Numbered from the stretch's first letter, positions 22,604 to 46,239 are shown. The stretch is 64,000 nucleotides of DNA from Lutjanus erythropterus (GCA_020091685.1 CM034606.1:13439695-13503694); one strand, 5' to 3'. Notes: generated by a model not told the origin, from the sequence alone. Translations and numbers: made by a program.

Positions 22604-25600
22604 ACCACATTCACCATATTTTATATTGAGGTAAGTAACAGAAAATAATCATTACTTTACATTACTTTAATATAATACTTGGATTACGTTACTGATTACA
22701 TTATTAAAAGATAATTAGTAACTGCATCAGAATACAAATTAATCAAAGTAATCCTCCCAACCCTGGGTTCACATTATTTTCTTCACCTTTTCCAGCATAT
22801 TCCTAATTTGAAATCTACCCTGCTTTCAGTAACTGTAACTGATTACACCAACAGTAATCCCATTACATATAATCCCAGGCTCTTTAATCTCATTGACACA
22901 CACGGTGCATGGAGGAGAGGAAATTAGTCACAAGTGATTGGCATGAAATGCCTGATCATCTCATGGTCTTTGAAAGGATAGAAATAACTGTCACACACTT
23001 TGTCAGGCGCCTTGCCCTTGACAGCTGTGATAGCTTTGTTGCGGTTCTGATTCTGTTCACAGTTTGGAAGCAAAAAGCCACACTGCTGTGCAAGTTTTAC
23101 TTTACTTTTTATGAACTTTTATTGACCTTCAGTCTTTAACCACTAATCCTAACTGAACCTATTAACCCTGAAAAAAGTCCCTCAATAGTAAGTAAGTGCA
23201 GAATACCTTCATAAGGACGTTCAATCCTTCTAATCATAGAAATGGCACTTGGAAGTTGTATTGAAATCCCAGTTGAGAAGGAATGTAATGTGGCCTGCTC
23301 AGATGTCTGATAGGCGACCATGAGGCTCACAGCAGCCGTCATTGTCCCCGTGCAACACACTGAATAGTAATTAAATATGCCACTTATGCTTCACTGATTC
23401 ATTTCCTCCACAATTTTGAAGCTCAGCTGAATACATTTTTTTTTTCAGTGCAGAAGGGCTGTATTGTATCCAGTATGGCCTCATTAAGAGGGCAGAAGGG
23501 CTTGGTGTGGGGGAGGGCACAGGCAGTGAGGGGGGAGAAGCACCCCATGAAGACATTGTGCTTAACATCACTAAATACCTCAAACACCACATTGTCCTTC
23601 CCAGCCCTCAATTAGTCGGGTTGCCTGTACAAAGCACCGATTTCATACAGGGAGATTTATTTTTAGAGAAAATCCGGCCCTGTGCAGGCAGGAAGCTCTC
23701 TGAAAATCTAATGAAGAACACAGCAGTCATGCAGAGTTGTTAGCCTCAGAGCAACATCAGTTAACAAAGCTTCTCTTCAGAGCCTCTATGTGTGTCTCTG
23801 ATGACTGCAAAAGGCTAGACCTTCCTGATTTTTGTTGTTGTGGTAGCTGTAACTGTAGCCCGCTCTATCTGCGCTGGACAGTGTCCAGCCAAAGAGCCTC
23901 TTTGCCCTGCCCTCGGGCCTGTGGATCTCCGTGCGGAGGAACGCCTCTTTGGTGGCTGTGACAGGGAGAATTAGGCAAGAGATGCGGGTTCACTTGCCCT
24001 GCGTAGGGGCTTATCTTGGGCTAAGCTGAGGGACTAATAGCAAAGCCAGCCTCTGCTCCAGCCGGTCTGAGGGCACAGGGAACCATCTGTCCATTCTGTG
24101 GATAACTGACAACAAAGGGGGCAAACACTGAACACGGACTACAAACTAAAAGGCCGCTCATTTAGGAGATACCACGAATAAAGACGAAGACCAAGAACCT
24201 TGTATATAAGGTCAGTACTTTATACTAATCATTCTTGCTGCATTACAGGCCTCTGACTGAGCCCCTACTGCAGGGTCAGCCTGTTCACAGCTCAGTGTCG
24301 CAGACTACAGTGGTGTTGGGGTTTAGCCAGACAGAAAGTTGAAGCTGAACTTCTAATTCAGCCTTCCTTTTCAGCTTCGCACATTCAAAGAGAGCTGGAA
24401 AATATGCGTCTTTGTTTTAATGGACGCCTCCTGACTCCCATCAGACTCAGTTAATTTGCGCTGGCTGTTTTTCTGTAAATGCATTTTGTTGCACTCTTCA
24501 CTTCAGAGATGGTTTGGGCTGCAATAAATAATCACTTTAGAGAGGAATGCCAGGCTGTACGGCCCCATGCTTATAGTGTGAAATGTGGTGCTTATAAATA
24601 GGACGATACTTTAGATAATCAAGAATTATCAGTGATAGGTTGGAGGAAATCTGTCATTATGATAAAGATAAATAATTTAACACATGCTGGTTCTAAATGT
24701 GTGTTTGAATTATTAAGCTTTGTTCCTAAACTGGAACACTATTGTATGCAATAATCATCTCTTCATTGCAATTTTCAGAATGTTAAAAATTGCTTTGTTT
24801 TAGCTTCACATTTTGAATATATTTTATAATAAAACCCTTCAAGTAATCCACTTAGACATTGTTCTCCATTTCCCTCAAGGATTAATGCCCTGTTTTTTTT
24901 TTTTTTTGTTATTGTCTGAAGCACACTCCTGCCTGTCAGTGCTCTGGGAGCTGGGTTCCTGTAGATTATCTGTTTTTATCATGTGTACTCTGTGGGTGCT
25001 GTTGTGCACCAGTGTTTTGTTCGGAAGTCTTGAGTGGGCGCTGATGTGCTAGAGGTGACAGAAATGGGTCAAAAGGGTCTTAGCATTAACTAAACAAATC
25101 CCGGCCTATAGGATTAGACAGAGATGTTGCTGTTTATTTGATGTATTCACTGTAACTTTATAATGATACACAGAGGGGAGAACAGTTGTGGGTCTTGTTA
25201 GCACTAAGACACTGTCCACTTATTCATGATATCGTTTGGATTAAGTCCTTTTGCTCAGTCTGGTATTATCAACATGGAATGTGGCAGAACAATATCCTTT
25301 TGTAAACTTGTCTCAGCCTCTGGACAAAACACGTTTTATTTGCTTATTATGACGCTGATATTGCCACATTTTATCGGATAACTACTGACATTTGTGTTGC
25401 CATGAGTGTTAGCATGCTTGGCTCAAACCCACACTCGTTTTCGGTCTTTCTTTTCGGAGTGAAATGGCGGCAGAGAGTTCTGTGTTAATTGGTTTGTGTG
25501 AGTATCTAAGCAGCCACCCGCCAGTTAGCTTAGCTTAGCCTAAAGACTGGAAAGAGGGGGAAACAGCTAGCCTGACTCTGTCATAAGGGAGCAAAATCCA

Positions 25601-26165
25601 CATATTAGCCCCTCTAAAGCTCAATAATTAACACATTTAACAGTCCCTCCGGGAGGTTGCAATGTTGTGATCACAACAATTCTTGTGAATTCTGCTCAGG
25701 CCTGCAATTTTGTCCAATGACTGCAACTGTTCTGCAAATTTGACCAATCACTATAGCCTCCTGTGAGTCCTTTCTTTACAAATAAAGAATCTTTTGTTAT
25801 TCTGAGCCTTTTTTGTTAATGATACTTAATTTAGAGTGTGGTTTTATTCTCCTTGGAGCAAGTTGCCTTTTAATGAATTACACACACAAAAAAAATATTT
25901 TTTCAATTTTCATTTGCTCCCACATTTTCATTGCAAAAAATGCTTAAAAACATTACAGCGTGCATCACAATTTTTAGACATGCTGTCCTGAAATTAGGCA
26001 TTTTAGGCCACAGCAATGCGCCCCAAAATAGCCTGTGAAATCAAGTGACAGTGACATTAAATCTTGCACAAATGCTTAATCAGTTAAGTATAAAATTGAG
26101 ACTGTTTTATAAGGGGCTTATATGTGAGAGGTAACTTCCTCCACTGTTTGCTTGGCAGGTGGTCA

Positions 26166-26206
26166 AAACTATGAAATACTCTGGGTGCCAGAGTATTTCA
26201 TAGTTT
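26166..26206. repeat. 19-bp perfect hairpin with 3-base loop
   Basis: Arms 26166-26184 and 26188-26206 are exact reverse complements (left arm aaactatgaaatactctgg) separated by GTG. It lies about 50 bases left of a MITE copy at 26258-26590 and may mark a transposon footprint or end. Confidence 0.85.
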
Positions 26207-26257
26207 ACTAAGTGTACATGTTGCTTTTTGTACAGATTAAACAAATGAGATATATTA

Positions 26258-26590
26258 GTGAGTGTTTATTTTGGAGACCCCTGTGGACAAAAACGGTAGT
26301 GTTTCCACTGTAACAACCACAAAATATAATGTCAAAGAAGAAGTAAAGAAAAATCTCCTCCTGCTTCTTCTTAATAAATACTTACTTTAACTTTGCCTGG
26401 GAAAATGTAAACAGTGACTTGTTTAATCCGATTTCAAAGAAAATCTGACCTGATGGCAGGCGAACAACTGTACAGAAATAGCCGATCTGTTCACTGATGG
26501 TCTCATTAACTCGTGTAGGTCATATAGAGTCATCAGTAATACACTGAGACCGTTTTATAACCAGTTAAAACTCCTTGCAGTAGCTTCAAA
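26258..26590 (-). mobile_element. MITE copy, minus orientation (TTAAAGCTAC family)
   Basis: It reads 'ttggagacccctgtggac', 'aaatctcctcctgcttcttc', 'gggaaaatgtaaacagtgac' and ends 'taaccagttaaaactccttg' before CAGTAGCTTC. These are reverse complements of words at 44145-44430 and 52991-53282. Confidence 0.75.
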
Positions 26591-28780
26591 GGACATTTTT
26601 CCTCAAAATTATTTCATTTATTAGTTACAAATTCGACATTTGAAGCAGTTTTCTGTGTGCAATGTCCTTTTGTGAGGCCTGGTATTAAAAATAAATGGTA
26701 AAAGCATTTCTCAGAACCACGATGATTTCATAAACAAGGTGACCTTGGTCCCTGATAGATTTGAAGTCTTCTCTCTGTCTGTCTCGGTGCAATACGCTAC
26801 CCTTCCTACACAGCATCGAGACATTCTTTATTTGTTCTGCAAATACATCGAATTGGATACGCGGCCACAACAGAGCTGACATTGTGTGGCGTCAGTGTGA
26901 TATTAAGAGACAATCACACACACATCACTTGATCCTCCGGAGCACAAGTGGCTTCCTTTGTATCTTATCTTATCCGAGGGAGTCACACAACTCGTGTTTA
27001 GCCGGAACTAAAGACACGGTCCCATGTGAAGATTGCACCTAGTGATAGGCTTATCTTCCCCCCGCTCACAACCACACGATCAGATGCCAAACAACAATGG
27101 TCCACAACTCTTCAGAGAGCATCAGTCCCCTGATTAATTCTAAAAGAGGGACTTTGGCTCCTTTTAGCAGCGGAAAAATGATTGTTCCAACTTTGGAGCA
27201 TTTTCTGATTACATTCCCCATAGTTAAGGCAATGATCCATGACGTTTTCAAATAGAGATTTATTTTATCTCTGCTGCAGACTGATGTACCAGTGACGATG
27301 CCGTTTACGCCCAGATCATGAAAGCTTCTACATTTGCTGTGTCTGGTGGCTCTTTCCTAGGAAAATCTTGTCGAGCACAGGAAATGATACATTTCACATC
27401 TCCAGCAGCTGCAGCAGTTTGACTGTCATAAATAGAAGAAGAAGAACAGGGAAGTTAGGATGAGCTGATGATAACCACGACGGCTTAACAGACAAAGAAA
27501 AGGCTGGAAATTAAAATTATAAAATAATATTAACAGTAGCCTATTCTCCACACTATTTGGCTCGTAAAATAAAACTGTTTAAGGGCCATTCCACCAAATC
27601 TGTGCCATTTGCATGTTGTAACTATTCACTGTTTAGGATATTGTAGCGTGTCAAATATATTTGATTGTCATCAATGTCTATTTATTGCTAATGAGGAATG
27701 TGTCTGGCTGCAGACTAACATCACTCCCTTTTTAAGATGACTTCTACTTGTCACAAACCATTTGCCCGAAACATTGCCAATAAATGTGATATTCCAAGTT
27801 AGACAATGTGTGGGAGTACTTGCAAATGTTGTAACTTTTCCAAGTTTAACTTAATGCTTTATCTTTTTTTTTTCCAGCACTATATTTAATAACACATATG
27901 TTTAACTATTAAGAATGCAGAATGGTCAATGTAAGGCAATTTTATTGGTTGATTTTGAGAGAAAACTCTGCACCTTCAAGTGGTTTATCTTTTAAAAAAA
28001 CATAAACATAACATCTAAGAAATAATTCAGGTAACAGGACTGAATGTAAAGATTGAAAGATCTTAGTCATACTGCTACTGTGATCAAATATAGAGCAAAT
28101 ACACAATTTCAAATATTATTTAGAATTATAGAATTTTTATACAGAATTAAAAAGTAGGGTAACCACTGTCTGCTGTTATCTGTAGTTGGCATTAGCTCAG
28201 TTAGCTGTGGGATGTATGAAACCTTATTTCTGACCTTCTCATGGCCTTCAGGAGACTCAAATGATGCAAAGTATTGTTGATCATGTAACTTGTGTTGTGA
28301 CTTGACTTGTGTCAGGGTAACAGCACTGAGTGAAAACCTGGGGACATGACTAAAATGTGTATTTTAACTTGCATGTTATACATTTAAATGAGAAAGTGTA
28401 TTTTATGAATTGGAAATAGAAGTGTAAGATTTTTTTTAAAGGATTCTTATCGTTGTATTTGACAGTAAAGTGCAGTGTTAGAGAGTGGGGACCAGTTGAA
28501 ATTCTATTTTTCCTGTGTTCTTGATAGTTTTTATTGATACATGATACATTTTCAGATTGCAGTCAGGGCAAAGTACAGTACACTTGTTATACAGATATTT
28601 TTCATGCATATTTTTGCATGTAATGTTTTGGGAACAGAAAAGGCATCAATTCAGCAGAATGGCCCTAAAGGAAATTTGGATCTCGTGGATTTCCTTTTTA
28701 TTTTAATAGAAAATCTGCTGACTGAACTGACTTAATCAAAGTCTTTCTTTTTGTGTTTGTTTTAAATCGTGGAAAACAGA

Positions 28781-38154
<9,374 letters not shown>

Positions 38155-39080
38155 TGTCTGCGTTTAAGTCTAGTCAGTGCAGCTGACTGGTAAGACATTA
38201 TTAAATTATGAGAAATAATTCAAAATTGGGCATATAGGCATGAAAATAGCTTACACCAGTGTGTGTAAGTTTTGCCAGTGTAGCACTTGTTTTCCATAAA
38301 TCAGGGGAATATTAGAAGCAGAGTGAAAGGGTGGTAGTATCAAAACATGTCCTCATTAATTGAAACAGGCAGCAGAGGTGCATATTAACTCAGTATTATC
38401 TTAAGCATATGCATAACAATTAATGTGGGTAACTCAGGCTTGTATTAATGTCCTAGAAAAAGATATTTTTCAAATGGATTCTTGTTACAGAGCTTTATAT
38501 GAAGACTTACTCCAGGAGAGGTATTTTCCACAATGCAAATGTTGACTTAGTTTTCTATCTGTGTCTCTAGTTTACGGTCAGTTTTTGTTAGATAATGCAG
38601 ACTAGTATCATAAGACGTGGTGCTCTGTTTGCAGCAGGCTGTTAAAATGTTTGTCTTGCACAATAGAAGTCAGTTTGTTAAGTATTTTTTTTTAACAAGG
38701 ATTGCTCCACTCTACTATAGGCTCTCATCAGTGCTAACAGGCCTGGGTGTCCTGTAGTAGCATTGCACTGTAGCGGTTCTGATGGGATTATCCTAAAGCC
38801 ACATTGGATCCTAGTGGATTTCACTCTACACAGTAATCCTGTAAGGCGGGAATGGCCTAACTAACTCATTTATTGCTTCTGTACGCTAGCTTGTTTTCTT
38901 GTTTATTCTCCAACCTAAATGAGTGGAATGCTTCGACTTTCAGTGACTGAAATGGACGCTGAGCAATTATTGTAATTTTATTCATGTATTTCTGGTGTGG
39001 GTCCTCCCCCAAAACAATGCAGATTTGTAATATTTGTTGATGAAATGACTTTGAAATAAATGGGACTTTTTATGAATACA
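38155..39080 (+). other. pcbp4: pcbp4 3' UTR
   Basis: From the TGA to just past AATAAA at 39055-39060 the sequence is non-coding, AT-rich and free of recognised repeats. The extent is inferred from the first well-placed polyadenylation signal. Confidence 0.5.
39055..39060 (+). terminator. pcbp4: Candidate pcbp4 polyadenylation signal
   Basis: AATAAA in the context TTTGAAATAAATGGGAC, about 900 bases after the stop, followed by 'gtgttgttctgtt', a plausible GU-rich downstream element. Confidence 0.5.
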
Positions 39081-39390
39081 GATGTGTTGTTCTGTTATAA
39101 TTCTTTTGCTGTAGAAAAGATTTTACATTTTTGTTGATTATTCTGACCCCTAAACGCAAACACAGACTCTGAGGATTTATGCATTGTTTACTCTTAAATG
39201 GCTCTGAGCTTTAATTGTATATAACAAATTTCCACTCAGCTGGGATTATAGTTTATAACTCAGAGAGCAATTAAGCTATTTTGTACAAAATATCATGTCT
39301 CAGAGAGAAATCTTGGTGCCAGACTGTCTGTCATCAAGGGATTTGAGCACCTGTTGGGATATGATGTGATATTTGTCAAATTCTCACATT

Positions 39391-39640
39391 TAAAGGACCA
39401 GTCTGTAGGATTTAGAGGCATCTAATGGTGAGCTTGTGAAGACAATAACTAGCCAGTGTTTGGTTTGTACAATCTGGGCTACTGTAGACACAGGGTGGTA
39501 CAACACGGTGGCCCCTGTGGAGGAGGAACAACGCTCTGTGGAGATCTGTGGCTCTTTCTAAGGTAACGAAAACGCAATCAATCAACAATCGTTATTTATG
39601 ACAGTCCAATAAGTGCAAGAGACAAGAGAAAACACCTTAC
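39391..39640 (+). repeat. Interspersed repeat ('ggaccagtctgtaggattta' family)
   Basis: 'aaaggaccagtctgtaggat', 'gcatctaatggtgagcttgt', 'tttggtttgtacaatctggg', 'gctactgtagacacagggtg' and 'tctaaggtaacgaaaacgca' are the successive blocks of a well-known fish MITE-like repeat. Fragments of the same family occur at about 9380-9470 and 13594-13700. Confidence 0.7.
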
Positions 39641-42600
39641 AAACACCTTGTTTTTGCAAAAAAACAAGACATTTTTAATATCTGACAGCAGGAGTTAGAG
39701 CATACGTAAGTGATTTGATCAGAATATTTTCTACAGATTCATATGTTCATGTTATCTATTACTAAAAGGCTCATTTTTAGGACAAACAGGGCAGGATTCT
39801 GGACACCAGCTTGTGATTTAGGACAGTTCTGAATTCTTAAGAGCGTCTGGTCACCCTTATAAACGGGTATAAACAGTATATAATGTGCATATTTTTGTTT
39901 CTGTTACTTGATTTCATTTCACTGCATAACTCTAAAGGGAGCTGACTAAAGTAATGGATGTAAAAAGGGTAGGTGTAATAAGCTAAGGCTTCAGCCTACA
40001 CCTTCTCAATCAGTATAAACTTGTTTTGTTTCTGTTTTCAATGCTGCAAAAGCACTGACTTATTATTGTTCATTTTTTGTTTACTTGTATGTGTACCTGA
40101 GTCTTATAAGTTGTAAAATGACTGAATTAAACTAACTATAGGCTGACTCAGGGGTTTTCTAAGTATGAGGGCTGTGGGCCTCCCCTTAGACAAAGCTTGG
40201 GAAAAAACAAACTCCCAAATATATATATATATAAAAAGATCTGTGCAAAGGCTTGTACCAGTTTCTCTCTCTGGGATAAACAGTAAAATTCCCCAGAACT
40301 ACTGTATCTTTGAACTGCCTTTAACCAAATCAGACACATTAAGGCTAGTCTATGTAATCTCCTTTTGATAACTAATGTAATATTTTCTGCTATTCTCTGA
40401 TCCTCCCCTGAAACTGTTTGGAGCCCCTCTGGAGAGGTCCACCTCCTACTTTTACAACCTCTGGTCTGACTCATAGCAAACAAACACTTTTCTCCATTTT
40501 CTGATATTTTTCTCCATCAAGGAGATGCTCCTCCACAGCCTGCACATGTGAAACATTAAAGAGCAGTAATGCTGAAATATAGACAACCATATAGCAGTAT
40601 AACAGCAACCATTAGCAGTGTGCAGCACACAAATACTAAGTGAACTCTGCACAATCTGGTCCATGGTGTTATTTGTTGATGGCAGAGGGCACAAAGCTGC
40701 TGCCCTAACAAACTTCTCCACCTGCACTCTCCTTGAAAAACAGATGCAAACTTGGACTAACCTCACAGTAAATATTCAACACATGTTGTGGCAAAATCCT
40801 CACGGGTCCTGAAAAAGAACAACTTAACCTCCAGTTGTCCGCTCAAGCATACTGCTAATGGGCAGGTAGGATAGTCGGTCCTGGTTGCTCTGTGTCCCGC
40901 TCTGTCCCTCTGTGAATCTGCCTCCCCCTTCCTTTTTTAGTGTAAAAACCAGGAGGTGGGCACTTCTGCTCCGCCTGATCCGTGAGCCATGTGGGCCATT
41001 TCCACAGCAGGGCTGCAAATGCTGAAGTGGAGATAATCAATAGTTAATGGGGGCAGAAATGTAATGACAGTGAAGGATGACATTTGAACCTCGGGGAAGG
41101 TGTAGCAGCAGAGAACAGTGCTGCGTGTATGCTGATGTGTGCCCAGGGCAGTTATGGTTTCACCACCAGCTTCTAATGCTATATTAATGATTTCCTTTTT
41201 CAACCTGACACAGGCAGGAACGAGGGGAACCATTTTTGGAGCTTGCTGCCATCATGCAGTTTTAAAAAAGCAATTTAGAGGTAAATAAGTAAATAAAGAT
41301 TTTTTTTTTTTTTAGGCGCATAACCACTTGAAAGTTTGTGCCAAATTGTTAGGCAGGGCTGTCACTCAGTCCTTGATGAAAAATCACTGCAATACTCCAA
41401 AAATATTACCAGCATGTCTGGGGTGCCTAATTGTGTTTTTTACTTTGCCCATGCTATATATGTGCCAGTGTTGTTATCATGTTGATACGTTATACTGTAC
41501 TACATTAAATATGTTTTAATCTGCTATGACACTTCCGTGGTATTCCCCAGTTTTATCTATAATATCATCATTAGTTCTGTCTTAGCTTTTTCCGTTGTTG
41601 AAATGTCCTGAGCGCAGCAAAACAATTCTTTTTAGGAAAATGTTGCAGATTATTCCTTTAACAATTGTCCCAGTGGTGAAAAAAGTAAAAAGTAACAATA
41701 CTACAATAGAAACAAAGTGTAATCAGGTCCGGTCCACATTGGAGAGGAGGACAATTTATCTCTTTTCAATGACTTTGTATTGTGTGAAGGTGCTTACTTG
41801 TTTTGGTTTGGTTTGTTTGTCTCACATACACATAAATACAAAAACACATGAAGGAAATATAAAAGTCAGATGTGGATAGAAACCTGTGAACTTGTATGAA
41901 AACAGCACTCAAGAGATACGCACAAGTTAAACTACAAACAATACAATTCAACAATTCATATTATATGTTAAAGTTGCAAATTGCATATATAAAATGAGCA
42001 GAATTATAGTTAAAAAATACAGTCTGTACAAATAGAAAACAAAAGAAGCTGGAGTAGTTGCTGAGGTTTCACTTTCTAAGAGTGATGTTTTTAACAGCAG
42101 AGCATTTCTAAGTCTTTATACTTTAACAATGACACACAGGAATTAAGTGTACATTGTATTTTCACATGATGATACTGATAGAAAACTGACTACAGGATGT
42201 TTTATACAATGGGACAATGAAGATTTTTAGTCTGTTGAGTTGTGTAATCATGTGAATTATTAACAAAATAATATCTAAAACTAGAAAGTAAAGCAGCCTT
42301 CTTGTCTGTCTGCTAGCGAACAACAGAAAAATGCCTAATGGTCTACTGATATGCATTTATTAATGCTTAATTAATGCACAGATTAGCATAACTTAACATA
42401 TGACTCATAAAAAACTAACACATGCATTGTGTCTTACTGCATTAGCAACTAATAAAGAGTCTATCTGATTAACAGACTGAGTCACAAATGTTTTGCTATT
42501 TATAGTGTTGGGCTGATAGTCCATCCCAACGTCTGGCAGTCACTGACCACCGAGCCCTCTACTGTTACAACATCATAATTTAAAAGTACCTTAGAACTGA

Positions 42601-44144
42601 TGAATATGTATTTTAAGGAGTGTCAGCCAGAGAGTGCAAAAATGAAGGATGGGTTTAGTGTAATTGTACCTTGCACCTGATTTACTAATAGAAAAACAGC
42701 GCATAGTACTGACAAATTTGTAATTAATATCCAACGTACTCATAAAGTCTAAAAGAAAGTGTATAAAAATGATATACCATTGCAATGTTTCACTATGGAC
42801 ATCATCACATGCCACTTCAGTAGACATTGCCCAACTCTAGCTATTAATTAAGTCTTCCATCGTGGATTAATTTCATATCAACACCTAGCATTAATTAATG
42901 CTGTTAATTCATGTGTTAATTACCACAATGGGTAATTATGGGTAGTGGGTCGAAGCCATGGATTCCAGCTGCCTGCAGCCTGGATGCCACTTTACCAGAT
43001 GAACGGACACATTTGTTTTTTATCACCTAATACCTTGTTGTTTATGGGACAGGAATATTCCTCGTTGAGGCTTGGAGTCCAGGATTCAAAAGCAGGAAAG
43101 TGTGGCCAGATGTGTGTGAACTATCACAACCAATAAATATAACCACATATATACTTAATGCTTAGTTAATCTGCATGTGCCTCAGCATGTAAATGACAAC
43201 ATAATGATACATTCACAAATCATTAGCTAGTTATTCATTAAAACAGATACTGATTATGATTTAGGCAGTTGCAACAAAAATAAAGTAAGAACAGCCAACA
43301 ATTCACAAGCCAGGACTTGACAAGTGTGCTATTTGGTGAAGGCATGTGTACTGAACAGAACAAATGTTTAATAAAAACTTTTGCAAACTCCAGTGATGGT
43401 CATAAATGATAAAAAATTATGTTAAAAATGGCCCCGTGGCTCATTTAGTGTATGTACTGAGGCTGTCAGTCTCCCACTCTGTCTTCACTTAAAAAAAAAA
43501 GATATCAAAAGCACCCACATATTTTCAAGTCGTGGCTGTGGAGCGCAGACTTCTAACTAATCGTTTTGCTGTGAGTTAATAAATGCAGTGTATTGTAAAG
43601 TGTTACCATGAAGCATCAGCAGGAAGAGTTGGGAAAACTGTGGGATCCTGACACATGATGTGCTTACTGTACGTGTGCAACAAGCTTTTCTATCAAGGTA
43701 TAGAGGTTGAGGTGAACTAAGCAAGGTTTTGTTTTGATCTTTGTTACGTTAAATGATGATCTTACCTGGTGAGTTGATCAAATAGTTGGAAATTTCAAAG
43801 TATTTCCCCTCTGGCCTTTCAGCGGGATCATTTCTCACCAGAAAAGAAAGGTAAGGAGAGGGAGAGGGGACACTAAGAGAGACCGACAGTCTCGAGTTTT
43901 TCAATGTACCTTTTACTCTGATAAATATTGGGTGTTAAAATAATCCTTTGACAGGGTGAAAACTTGTATTTTCACCTGGCTACAGGCATTTATTTAGCTT
44001 TTCAGCCCTCGGTTTGTGGCAGTGATTGTTTTTTGCTCCGGTGGATGTGGTTTTCAGAGTATATTGTGTTGCACTCTGTCTCTATGTAAAATACAGGCCA
44101 ACTTAATTACAAGTTAAAACACTGCATTCAAAAATTTAGTTAAA

Positions 44145-44430
44145 CCTACGACTAGGAGTTTTTAACTGGTTATGAAACAGTCAATTTAAAAGCTACTGAT
44201 GCCTCTGAGCTACATAAGCAAACAAGATGATCACTGAGAAGACTGCTTATTTCTATATGGTTATTTTTAATGCCTGCCAGTGGGTCAAATTCTCCTTGAA
44301 ATCAGATTTATGTCATGCAGACCAGAAGAGCCTGTGTTTACGTTTTCTCAGGCAAAGTTACAATGAGTAGTGAGAAGACTCAGAGTGAGATTTTTCTTTA
44401 AATAATTCATTTTTTGGTGTTATATTTTTT
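44145..44430 (+). mobile_element. MITE copy, plus orientation (TTAAAGCTAC family)
   Basis: Starts near 'aggagtttttaactggttat' and continues 'gaaacagtc', 'taatgcctgccagtgggtca', 'gtgtttacgttttctcaggc' and 'ttggtgttatatttttt'. Matches 52991-53282 in the same order. Confidence 0.75.
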
Positions 44431-44634
44431 GGTTAGGTTGGTGGAAAGGACAGGGATGAAAGTACCATGTGTTACTTTTGTGTTGCTATTGTTAAAGATA
44501 TATTTCTTTGCTCATTATACTGAAAATGCCCCGGGTTGGGGTGAGAATAACCAACAGATGTCTCACCAGTCCAGTTGTGTAAAGGAGTCAGGCTGTTTTA
44601 TTTGGTAAGCTGAATTTGACACACTGGACTAAAA

Positions 44635-44672
44635 TGATTTGAGAGTATCATTTGAGAGTATCATTTGAGAGG
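44635..44672 (+). repeat. Short tandem repeat, 14-bp unit, about 2.5 copies
   Basis: The unit ATTTGAGAGTATC(A/T) is repeated directly, with the last copy partial (ATTTGAGAGGAC). Confidence 0.7.
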
Positions 44673-45735
44673 ACATTTGCTTGGAGGACTACCTGAACTA
44701 TTAATGAGTATTATATGCCAGAAATATTCAATGCTTTTGTTCTGGCATTGATTCATCCAACCATTACTTTTGTCCCACGCCTATTGTTTTCATCCTGACA
44801 GAAAGGTGCAAGAGTAACAATGTGCATCAGTTCCCAGTCTGATTGCATCCAACTGATTTATCTAAAATAAAAAATAAAAAACAGTTGGTGTTGATGGAGG
44901 ATATGTGTAGGTTACTCGCAACAAACTATGGTGATGAGCCAAGATGCCATAACAACTACATATTTAATATTATTTGGCAAACTACCTACATGTGTCTGTT
45001 CTCACAAACCACTCAAAGTTTTTCGATAGAAAAAACAAGACGTGTGGAATTAAATCGAAAGTGGACGCTGTCTGATGTTACAACTGAACCACATGAGTCT
45101 CAGTTCTAAAAGCACAAGCTACAGTTGTAACAAAACAGCATTAAATAAACTTTTTTTTAAATGGTATATAAACAATATTTCAATCAAATAACAATGTGAT
45201 CAGATGATGTATAAAACATAATGTTACTATAATAACTTACCGGATGCACCAGTTGGCACGTTCTTGTCCTTACTTATTGGCAGTGCATTGATTACACCTA
45301 CATAGTTTGTACATTTGATTGACGGAAGTTGTAAAAATACTATACAACCCTAATCTGATTTAGAACATAAATAAATTACATCTGACTGATCACAGTTTTG
45401 CTTATTGATCAGTTCAGCTCATGGTTTTTGGGGAGGCCCTGTGTAATTTTTTGACTGACCCTGAGTTACAAATGAACCGCCGGTCACACCCAACTTTGAT
45501 GTTCCTTGCAAACACAGAAAACAACTTTAAATTCAAAAATACTCCTGGATCTGACTTTTTTTTTTTTAAACTTAATTTGTGTTAAACCACTTTTCCAGGT
45601 GCTATTCTCTGCAGAGCGGATGAATCCTGTTGATATTAGTCAGGGATGTTTAGAACTACACTGACCACATGCTGACGCCATGATGACATTGACATGGCAA
45701 GAGAAAACGTGTGTTACAACTATAACTCATTGTAA

Positions 45736-46239
45736 TTAAAGGGATAGTTCACCCAAGAATGAAAACGCCTATTGAAGGTCTCCCAAACAATTTAGGAGAA
45801 TGGCAACCAGTTTTCAAATGGAAAAAACAACAGACATTAAAAAATGCCCCCATACTGCTCATCTGCTGTAATCCCAGTCTCCTAAAGCTCCAACATGATG
45901 TTCACTTGTGCACACACCGTCACACCACACACACCCAGGTCAGGTGGTGCGCATGTAAACATGGCACCAAACTTCAGATCTACAGTGAAGATTTAGGTTA
46001 AAAACATGGTGTAAATGGCATCTTTCAAGCCAATGTGGCATGTTGGGGCTTTAGGATCTTATGAAGGTTTTTTTTGTTATTGTTTTCCATTTGAAAGTCG
46101 GTCATCATTCACTCACGTTGTTTGGGAGATTCTGCGTGAAACTCCAGCAGTGTTTTGTGACCTAAAAAACTAAACCCCGACCTTCAATTGGCATGAGGGT
46201 GAGGGTGAGTTTTCATTTCTAGGTGAACTATCCCTTTAA
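45736..46239. mobile_element. MITE with TTAAAGGGATAGTTCACC inverted ends
   Basis: The left end TTAAAGGGATAGTTCACC and the right end GGTGAACTATCCCTTTAA are perfect 18-bp inverted repeats, with similarity running about 12 bases further into GAATGAAAA / TTTTCATTTC. The 504-base body has no transposase. This is one of the most abundant fish MITE types; the superfamily (hAT-like) is not established here and no clear target-site duplication was seen. Confidence 0.85.

Larger units (their letters stand above)
20051..28780. other. Intergenic DNA between mocos and pcbp4
   Basis: No supported gene. Contents: repeats at 21955-22480 and 26258-26590, a perfect hairpin at 26166-26206, and two higher-complexity stretches without obvious repeats (about 23400-24350 and 26880-27360) that could hold conserved non-coding elements. 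One or more 5' UTR exons and the promoter of pcbp4 should lie here, because a splice acceptor sits directly before its ATG, but I could not place them. Confidence 0.5.

Noticed and set aside
26166..26206. Possible miRNA precursor
   Set aside because: A stem of only 19 bp with a 3-base loop cannot give a standard Drosha/Dicer substrate; kept as a structural finding only.
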